Source: Planctomycetia bacterium
Lineage (GTDB): Bacteria > Planctomycetota > Phycisphaerae > Phycisphaerales > SM1A02
Assembly: GCA_005799475.1 (NCBI GenBank)
Contig: SYGQ01000142.1
Coordinates: 1 to 5,365, forward strand
Direction: 5' to 3'
DNA length: 5,365 bases
Every line of letters starts with the position of its first letter. Position 1 is the stretch's first letter. Below the pieces are notes generated by a model that was not told where the DNA came from, made no database searches, and saw only the letters and a program-made list of their open reading frames with translations. Below, piece after piece: positions 1 to 4,801 of this stretch. The translations under genes were made by a program, and so were the position numbers.

Positions 1-1319
1 ACCGCCGCGCCACTCTCCTTGCCTCGCTTCTCTCCGGGTTGATCGCATCGAGCGCCTTCGCGCAGTTCGGAGGCGGCGGGTTCGCTCCACCAAAGCCCGC
101 GCCACCGCCACCAGTTCCTGTCACGCCTGCCCCACCCGCGCCGTCCGCTGAAGACGAGGATGACCAAGACAAGCCGCCCGTCGACCCCTCTACGGCGCCA
201 CGGACCGCTCCGCCAAACCAGCCCCCCATGGCTTCGCCTCCCAAGGCGACCGAGCGCTTCGAATGCGGCGAGCCTGAGAAGGCATGGGTCGCTCGGCTCG
301 ACCCCGCCGACCGCGGTGCGATCAATGAATCGCTGGGCTGGGGAATGCCCGCGCTCTCAACCGACCTCAAGTGGATCGGTGGCACGAACGCAGCGCCAAC
401 CGTTGATGGCAAGGTCGTCGTGATCCAGACCCTCGATGTGAACTCGGGGGGCACCGGACCGATCGACAAGGCGGCCGCGGCGCTGAAGGCCCTGGCGGAG
501 GATCCTGGAGTTGTCCTCATCGGCGTTCAAGTCCCCAACAAGATCGACGCCGCGACGACACGCCTTGGCAAGTCGAAGACGAAGGCGCACCTCGCCGTGG
601 ACATGAAGGGCGCTTGGTGCGACGCCCTTGGCGCGTTCAGGAAGCCCGTGAACTTCGTCGTCGACAAGTCGGGCACCGTTCGCTACGCAGGGCTCACCGA
701 CAAGGGATTGGCCGCCGCGGCCGCCGCGCTGCTTGCCGAGCCGCGCCGCGAGCAGGCGCCGGCCGATCGTCCTGTCGCCGCGCCCACTGATGCGAGCGCG
801 AGTTTCCCGATCTACACGAGTCCGGTGAACGGTGCGAACGACCTGCGCGGGAAGCCGAGCCCGGAACTCCTCGTCGATCATTGGATGTCGCGCCAGCCCG
901 ACACCAAGGGCAAGCTCATCCTGGTCGATTTCTTCTTCACGGGATGCGCCCCGTGCCGCGCTGCGGTCCCGCACCTGAATGAGATCGCCGCGCACTACGG
1001 CGACAAGGTGGCCGTCGTCGGCGTGTCATTTGAGAGCAAGTCCACCTACGACGAGGGGCTTCGAAAGCACAAGCTCAAGCAGAGTGACTTTCATTACTCG
1101 ATCGGGCTCGACTCCACGCGGCGCACCGTCGGCGCATTTGCGGTGCAGAGTTTTCCGAACATCGCGGTGATTTCGGCCGACGGAGTCGTCCGTTGGCAAG
1201 GGCACCCCAACGGTCTCACGCAGGCCGTGCTCGACCCGATTGTGACGGCGAATGCCGCCTTCAGCGCGTCGAAGTCCGCCTCGCGCGGATGGGCGAAGGA
1301 GACCTCACGAGGTCCGTGA
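1..1319 (+). CDS. Exported protein with two thioredoxin-like (TlpA/ResA-type) domains, 5' partial
   Basis: Probably an extracytoplasmic thiol-disulfide oxidoreductase or redox-linked protein. The gene starts left of the window. The frame is open from position 3 and reads RRATLLASLLSGLIASSAFA then QF, a hydrophobic signal peptide with an AFA cleavage site, so the TTG at 39 is inside the signal peptide and is not the start. Numbering residues from that TTG codon, a Pro-rich and acidic linker (about 11-70) follows. A first thioredoxin-like domain (about 95-232) has the fold's late pattern, KPVNFVVDKSG with a likely cis-Pro at 203, but no CxxC. A second domain (about 268-402) has the active site FFFTGCAPC (Cys303, Cys306) and the cis-Pro loop SFPNIAVI (Pro373). 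Family knowledge: TlpA/ResA-like proteins reduce or isomerise disulfides outside the cytoplasm, for example in cytochrome c maturation. The specific partner cannot be read here. The stop (TGA, 1317-1319) lies inside the end of the convergent prenyl synthase gene. Confidence 0.88.
   Translation, partial: RRATLLASLLSGLIASSAFAQFGGGGFAPPKPAPPPPVPVTPAPPAPSAEDEDDQDKPPVDPSTAPRTAPPNQPPMASPPKATERFECGEPEKAWVARLDPADRGAINESLGWGMPALSTDLKWIGGTNAAPTVDGKVVVIQTLDVNSGGTGPIDKAAAALKALAEDPGVVLIGVQVPNKIDAATTRLGKSKTKAHLAVDMKGAWCDALGAFRKPVNFVVDKSGTVRYAGLTDKGLAAAAAALLAEPRREQAPADRPVAAPTDASASFPIYTSPVNGANDLRGKPSPELLVDHWMSRQPDTKGKLILVDFFFTGCAPCRAAVPHLNEIAAHYGDKVAVVGVSFESKSTYDEGLRKHKLKQSDFHYSIGLDSTRRTVGAFAVQSFPNIAVISADGVVRWQGHPNGLTQAVLDPIVTANAAFSASKSASRGWAKETSRGP
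1301..1314. other. Small inverted repeat in the overlapping convergent 3' ends
   Basis: GACCTC (1301-1306) and GAGGTC (1309-1314) are perfect inverted copies two bases apart; a hairpin would have five pairs and a CACG loop. It covers the prenyl synthase stop (1307-1305) and most of the 15-base overlap with the thioredoxin-like gene. There is no T-run on either strand, so calling it a terminator is not justified. Confidence 0.3.
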
Positions 1320-2300
1320 AACCGTCGCGTCAGCGATCTGTGACAGCAGCTCAATGGCGGGGCCACGCCCCAACTCCACGAGGTGCTCCTTCGCAGACCC
1401 CGCTCGTTCGGTGGCCTTGGAACGCGCGGCCTCGAGGGAACCCGTCGCGTTGACGAGCGCGAGGAGCCCACGCCGGTCACAGGTGCGGATCGCCTCAAGT
1501 GTCCTCGCGCGCGTGACTTCATCAGCGCGCGCGAGATGGATCACGATCGGCAGCGTGAGCTTCCCCTTCTGGACATCGATGCCGAGCGTCTTGCCGACAA
1601 TGCCCTCGTCGCCGACAAGATCCAGAAGGTCGTCCTGGATCTGGAACGCCATGCCGATGGCCTCGCCGTAGCGGCTGAGCGCCGTGACCTGCGCGGCCGG
1701 CGCCCCCGCGATACGCGCCGCGAGTCCGCAGCACGCACCAGAAAGAACCGCCGTCTTGAGCCGGATGATCTCGAAGTAGGTTGACTCCGAGAGCGTCATG
1801 TTGCCGCGGTGAGTCAGCTGCAGGATCTCGCCTGAACAGAGTTGGGTCGTCGTCTCCCCAAGGGCGGCATTGAGCCATGGGATCCCTAGCGTGGAGCAGA
1901 GGTGGAACGAACTGGCGATGAGGAAGTCTCCCAGCATCACGGCGGTCTCGTTCCCACGGAGGCTGTTCACGGTCGCGCCGCCTCGGCGCATGCTCGCCTC
2001 GTCGAGCACATCGTCGTGCACCAGGGTGGCCATGTGGATCATTTCGGCAACAGCCGCGAGCGTGTCGAGCTTCGGACCCGTGGCCGCAACTTCCTGACCG
2101 GCGGCTTCCTCCACGGCCCACCCCGAAAGAACGACCAGCGTCGGTCGCAGCATTTTCCCTCGGTAGCGGTCGACATGGCGTGTGAGGGCGTCGACAGCCG
2201 GAACCTCGCTGCGCAACTGACCCTCGAACACACATGCGACGCGCCCGAGCCGCTCGGTCAGCTTCGCCGCGAGTTCACTTGTGCCCGAGAGCAGATTCAC
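1305..2300 (-). CDS. Long-chain trans-polyprenyl diphosphate synthase (IspB/HepT-like)
   Basis: Condenses isopentenyl diphosphate onto an allylic diphosphate to build an all-trans isoprenoid chain, typically the side chain of a respiratory quinone. It is a soluble, Mg-dependent all-alpha enzyme. I start it at GTG (2300-2298), giving 331 residues, the usual length. The open frame runs further upstream, but that extension is Arg-rich, unlike the family, and lies inside the methyltransferase. From this start the conserved parts come in order: RGKMLRP (about 45-52), the first Asp-rich motif HDDVLD (Asp96, Asp97, Asp100) followed by MRRG, GEILQL (about 157-162), RLKTA (about 180-184), and the second Asp-rich motif FQIQDDLLD (Asp223, Asp224, Asp227) followed by GK..G.D..KGKLTLP. 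The residue five before the first Asp-rich motif is Ala, as in IspB, rather than the aromatic residue of short-chain farnesyl synthases. This favours a long product, but the exact chain length cannot be read. It is probably translationally coupled to the methyltransferase through GTGA. Confidence 0.92.
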   Translation of the reverse strand: MNLLSGTSELAAKLTERLGRVACVFEGQLRSEVPAVDALTRHVDRYRGKMLRPTLVVLSGWAVEEAAGQEVAATGPKLDTLAAVAEMIHMATLVHDDVLDEASMRRGGATVNSLRGNETAVMLGDFLIASSFHLCSTLGIPWLNAALGETTTQLCSGEILQLTHRGNMTLSESTYFEIIRLKTAVLSGACCGLAARIAGAPAAQVTALSRYGEAIGMAFQIQDDLLDLVGDEGIVGKTLGIDVQKGKLTLPIVIHLARADEVTRARTLEAIRTCDRRGLLALVNATGSLEAARSKATERAGSAKEHLVELGRGPAIELLSQIADATVSRTS

Positions 2301-3169
2301 GCGCGTCCGATGGTAGAGCGACGCCGCGACACTGCCCCGTTTTCCGCGGTGATGTAGACGATCCATCCGTCGCAGTCCTCGCCGGCCTTTGTCGGCTTGA
2401 AGACCCCGTTGCCTTCCCCGGTTCGACGATCGGTCCCCTCCCAATACACGATAGGTTTCTTGAATCCAGCCTCGACGAGCGCTTCCGTGATTTCAGGAAG
2501 CGTCCAGAGCCGCCACTCGTAGGTGAAGGCCCTGCGAATCTCGCTGCCGTCGGGAAATCGGAAGTGGATGTGGTTCACGACTTCGTTCGTAATGGGATTC
2601 ACCTTCGCTTGGTCCCAGACATAGGTGAAGCCGTCGAGATTGCGCTCCTCCTCGCCAGCGGTCCACGAACCGGAACCGCCGTAGGCATCGACGATCATCA
2701 GGCCTCCCGGCGCGATGTTGGTCCGTGCGTGCGCGAAGTAGGCCACCAACTGCGATCGCGTCTTGAAGACGAAGTAGCTGAAGTTGAGGGCGAGGAGCAC
2801 ATCGCAGGGCGCCGAGCGCACACTTCGCACATCGCCACGCAGGACGCTGCCGCGAGATCGATCCGCCTCAGGGAGCGCCGCCAACCGCGCACGCGCCGCG
2901 CGCAACACTTGGGCATCGCGGTCCACTCCAACTGCCTCATTCGACTTCCGCCACGAAACCCATTCGCGCACCATCTGTGCCGAGGCGCAGAAGTCCTCGC
3001 GCAGCCTCTGCGGCACCCGCCCTCGAAGTTGGCGATACACGCGGTCGATGAATGCGCAGTCCGACTCGGTGCCCTGCACCGAGAGCTCATAGAGCTCGTG
3101 CGGGTCCGAGCCCTTTGCGGTGCGCCACGCTTTGCGCGAACCTCGCGCCGATCTTGACTTCCTTGCCAT
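2297..3169 (-). CDS. Class I SAM-dependent methyltransferase, 'LREDFC' type, substrate unknown
   Basis: A 290-residue cytoplasmic Rossmann-fold methyltransferase. After a basic N-terminus (1-20) come motif I, RLREDFCASAQM (56-66), the post-I acidic strand AVGVDRD (79-85, Asp83 expected to hold the SAM ribose), the strand and loop CDVLLALNFSYFVFKTR (122-138), and APGGLMIVDAYGG (153-165). A longer C-terminal beta-rich part (about 178-275) probably forms the substrate lid. Family knowledge: the relatives I recall read LREDFCGTA in motif I; here Gly-Thr is Ala-Ser. The acceptor substrate is not evident, and the protein does not look like UbiE/MenG. It starts 33 bases after the ahcY stop, with no Shine-Dalgarno but a GCTAGACT promoter-like element just upstream, so it may be transcribed both from ahcY and from its own promoter. 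Its stop overlaps the GTG of the prenyl synthase. Sharing a transcript with ahcY fits removal of the S-adenosylhomocysteine it produces. Confidence 0.87.
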   Translation of the reverse strand: MARKSRSARGSRKAWRTAKGSDPHELYELSVQGTESDCAFIDRVYRQLRGRVPQRLREDFCASAQMVREWVSWRKSNEAVGVDRDAQVLRAARARLAALPEADRSRGSVLRGDVRSVRSAPCDVLLALNFSYFVFKTRSQLVAYFAHARTNIAPGGLMIVDAYGGSGSWTAGEEERNLDGFTYVWDQAKVNPITNEVVNHIHFRFPDGSEIRRAFTYEWRLWTLPEITEALVEAGFKKPIVYWEGTDRRTGEGNGVFKPTKAGEDCDGWIVYITAENGAVSRRRSTIGRA

Positions 3170-3170
3170 T

Positions 3171-3188
3171 GGGGCGGAGAAGTCTAGC
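3171..3188 (-). promoter_or_regulatory. GCTAGACT/CTCCG-type promoter-like element before the methyltransferase
   Basis: On the minus strand GCTAGACT (3188-3181) is followed by TCTCCGCCCC and one A before the ATG at 3169. It matches the element before the YHS-like gene apart from one inserted base, one C/T change and the extra A. It lies in the 33-base gap after ahcY, so it would be an internal promoter for the methyltransferase and prenyl synthase. Confidence 0.5.
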
Positions 3189-3202
3189 GGCGCGGTCGAT
3201 TC

Positions 3203-4714
3203 CTAGTACCGGTAGTGCGCGCTCTTGTAGGGACCCGCGACGGGGATACCGAGGTACGACGATTGCGCTGCGGTGAGTTCAGTCAATTGCGCCCCAAGCT
3301 TGCCGAGGTGCAGCCGCGCGACGCGCTCGTCGAGGAGTTTGGGGAGCGTGTAGACCTGCTTCTGGTAGTTCTGCGCGCTGGTGTGCAGTTCAATCTGCGC
3401 CATGACCTGATTTGTGAAACTTGCGCTCATCACGAACGACGGATGGCCGGTCGCGCATCCAAGATTGAGGAGGCGTCCTTCCGCAAGGACGATGATGGAG
3501 CGGCCGTCGGCGAAAACCCACTCGTCGACCTGAGGCTTGATGGTGACTCGCGCGACACCCTTGAGCGCCGCAAGCCCCGCCATGTCGATCTCGTTGTCGA
3601 AGTGGCCGATGGTGCCAACGATCGCTTTGTCCTTCATCTTCGCCATCTGTGAGGCGGTGATGACATTGCAGTTCCCGGTCGCCGTCACAAAGAGATCAGT
3701 GGTCGAAATGACATCGTCGAGTCGCACGACCTCGTAGCCCTCCATGCACGCTTGGAGCGCGCAAATCGGGTCGATTTCGGTGATCTTGACGCGGCATCCT
3801 TGCCCGCGAAGGCTCGCCGCGCATCCCTTGCCGACCTCGCCGAAGCCCAGCACCACGGCCACCTTGCCCGCGAGCATGACATCGGTCGCGCGCATGATGC
3901 CATCGACGCAGGAGTGGCGGCATCCGTAGAGGTTGTCGAACTTGCCCTTCGTCACCGAGTCGTTGACATTGATCGCCGGGAACAGAAGTTCGCCCTTCTC
4001 CTGCATCTGGTAGAGCCGGTGAACACCGGTCGTGGTCTCTTCGCTCACGCCACGGATGCCCGGGATGATTTTCCCGAAGAGTCCTGGCGAACAGCGCGAG
4101 AGTTCGCCAAGCAGCGTGAGCACGACGCCGTACTCCTCACTCTCGGCTGTACTGGGACTTGGGATGGCACCTGCACGCCCAAACTCGTAGCCCTTGTGGA
4201 TGAGGAGCGTCAGGTCGCCGCCGTCATCAAGCACCAGCGTCGGCCCCACTCCCGCGGGCCAGTTCATCGCCTGATAGGTGCACCACCAGTACTCGGCGAG
4301 CGTCTCTCCCTTCCATGCGAAGACTGGAATGCCCTGCGGTCGGTCGATCGACCCCTTGGGGCCGACGGCGACTGCGGCGGCAGCGTGATCCTTCGTCGAG
4401 AAGATGTTGCAGGATGCCCAGCGCACCTCGGCGCCGAGGTCCACGAGCGTCTCAATGAGGACAGCCGTCTGGATCGTCATGTGAAGCGATCCCGAGATGC
4501 GCGCTCCCTTGAGCGGAAGCTTCCCCTTGTACTCGTGCCGCAAGGCCATCAGGCCGGGCATCTCGATCTCAGCGAGATCGATCTCCTTGCGACCGAAGCG
4601 CACCGACTCCGCACTGAGGCCACGAACCATGAACGGAGGATCCGAGTGGAGTGCCAGTGAGGTGTTCATGAAGCAGGCGGGGGTCGTCTTGGATGGGGCT
4701 GTCGCTGTCGTCAT
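3203..4714 (-). CDS. ahcY: S-adenosylhomocysteinase (adenosylhomocysteine hydrolase)
   Basis: Reversibly splits S-adenosyl-L-homocysteine into adenosine and homocysteine, relieving product inhibition of methyltransferases and feeding the methionine cycle. It is a cytoplasmic NAD-dependent enzyme, tetrameric in known members. At 503 residues it is the long bacterial form, carrying the family insertion (about 170-222) after VLDDGGDLT. Visible catalytic and substrate residues: GSLHMT (His78), DDGGD (Asp163/164), SEETTTG (224-230), and NDSVTKGKFDNLYGCR (Lys256, Asp260, Asn261, Cys265). The NAD site GFGEVGKG is at 290-297, TEIDPICALQA at 312-322, TIGHFDNE (His371) and CATGHPSF (His424) follow, and the C-terminal tail ends KSAHYRY. 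Its Lys497 and Tyr501 match the residues that reach the neighbouring subunit's NAD. One difference from the common CRES motif is CRHS (His267). The ATG is firmly set by AAGGAG six bases upstream. First gene of the minus-strand run, with a palindrome-bearing promoter region. Confidence 0.98.
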   Translation of the reverse strand: MTTATAPSKTTPACFMNTSLALHSDPPFMVRGLSAESVRFGRKEIDLAEIEMPGLMALRHEYKGKLPLKGARISGSLHMTIQTAVLIETLVDLGAEVRWASCNIFSTKDHAAAAVAVGPKGSIDRPQGIPVFAWKGETLAEYWWCTYQAMNWPAGVGPTLVLDDGGDLTLLIHKGYEFGRAGAIPSPSTAESEEYGVVLTLLGELSRCSPGLFGKIIPGIRGVSEETTTGVHRLYQMQEKGELLFPAINVNDSVTKGKFDNLYGCRHSCVDGIMRATDVMLAGKVAVVLGFGEVGKGCAASLRGQGCRVKITEIDPICALQACMEGYEVVRLDDVISTTDLFVTATGNCNVITASQMAKMKDKAIVGTIGHFDNEIDMAGLAALKGVARVTIKPQVDEWVFADGRSIIVLAEGRLLNLGCATGHPSFVMSASFTNQVMAQIELHTSAQNYQKQVYTLPKLLDERVARLHLGKLGAQLTELTAAQSSYLGIPVAGPYKSAHYRY

Positions 4715-4720
4715 GGGTTG

Positions 4721-4726
4721 CTCCTT
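4721..4726 (-). promoter_or_regulatory. Shine-Dalgarno AAGGAG of ahcY
   Basis: AAGGAG on the minus strand sits six bases before the ATG at 4714, ideal spacing. It fixes the start at Met1 and excludes Met16. It also shows that this organism uses classical ribosome binding sites at some genes, in contrast to its two neighbours. Confidence 0.85.
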
Positions 4727-4736
4727 AGGCGTTGGT

Positions 4737-4760
4737 ATTCATCCGTCTATTCGGATGAAT
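4737..4760. promoter_or_regulatory. Perfect 9-bp inverted repeat, likely operator over the ahcY start site
   Basis: The arms ATTCATCCG (4737-4745) and CGGATGAAT (4752-4760) are perfect inverted copies around a six-base spacer. On the ahcY strand the repeat begins two bases after a good -10 hexamer (TATGAT), so it would cover the predicted transcription start. A repressor binding there would block ahcY. ArsR-family SahR repressors are known to control methionine-cycle genes including ahcY in Proteobacteria, but I cannot confirm that this matches their motif. An RNA hairpin in the leader is the alternative reading. Confidence 0.6.
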
Positions 4761-4779
4761 GGATCATAGGGGGTGATCC
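4761..4779. promoter_or_regulatory. Perfect 6-bp inverted repeat abutting the 9-bp one
   Basis: The arms GGATCA (4761-4766) and TGATCC (4774-4779) flank a seven-base TAGGGGG spacer, directly adjoining the larger repeat with no gap. It contains the predicted ahcY -10 and covers the place where a -35 of the divergent gene would fall. It may be a second protein site. A 6-bp palindrome alone could occur by chance. Confidence 0.4.
4763..4768 (-). promoter_or_regulatory. Probable -10 element of ahcY
   Basis: On the minus strand these bases read TATGAT, five of six matches to TATAAT. No convincing -35 (TTGACA-like) hexamer lies 15-18 bases upstream, so this would be a weak or activator-assisted promoter. 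The implied transcription start falls near 4756, about 40 bases before the ATG. Confidence 0.45.
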
Positions 4780-4784
4780 TTCAG

Positions 4785-4801
4785 GCTAGACTCTCCGTCC
4801 C
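4785..4801 (+). promoter_or_regulatory. GCTAGACT/CTCCG-type promoter-like element before the YHS-like gene
   Basis: GCTAGACT (4785-4792) is followed by CTCCGTCCC and then ATG at 4802. TAGACT fits a TANNNT -10. The implied transcription start is about 4799, two or three bases from the ATG, which would explain the missing Shine-Dalgarno. Nearly the same element precedes the methyltransferase. No clear -35 is visible. Confidence 0.5.

Noticed and set aside
39..41. TTG as the start codon of the thioredoxin-like protein
   Set aside because: The upstream in-frame codons encode the rest of a signal peptide hydrophobic core (TLLASLLSG), so the gene begins outside the window.
357..995. Minus-strand open frame (212 codons) opposite the thioredoxin-like gene
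   Set aside because: Shadow of the plus-strand gene; the product is Arg-rich and featureless.
1305..1319. Bidirectional intrinsic terminator between the convergent genes
   Set aside because: The inverted repeat has only a five-pair hairpin and no adjoining T-run on either strand.
2301..2444. N-terminal extension of the prenyl synthase to the ATG at 2444
   Set aside because: It overlaps the methyltransferase by 148 bases, is Arg/Gly-rich without family similarity, and the GTG at 2300 gives the normal length.
2234..3157. Long plus-strand open frame (307 codons) opposite the methyltransferase
   Set aside because: It is antisense to a well-supported gene, has an Arg/His-rich composition with no domain pattern, and arises from GC-rich codon bias on the other strand.
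3752..4660. Long plus-strand open frame (302 codons) opposite ahcY
   Set aside because: The opposite strand encodes an unmistakable AhcY with all catalytic residues; the antisense product shows no recognisable motif.
4715..4801. SAH or SAM riboswitch upstream of ahcY
   Set aside because: The predicted leader is only about 40 bases and I do not see the conserved cores of those riboswitches; the palindrome position fits a protein operator better.
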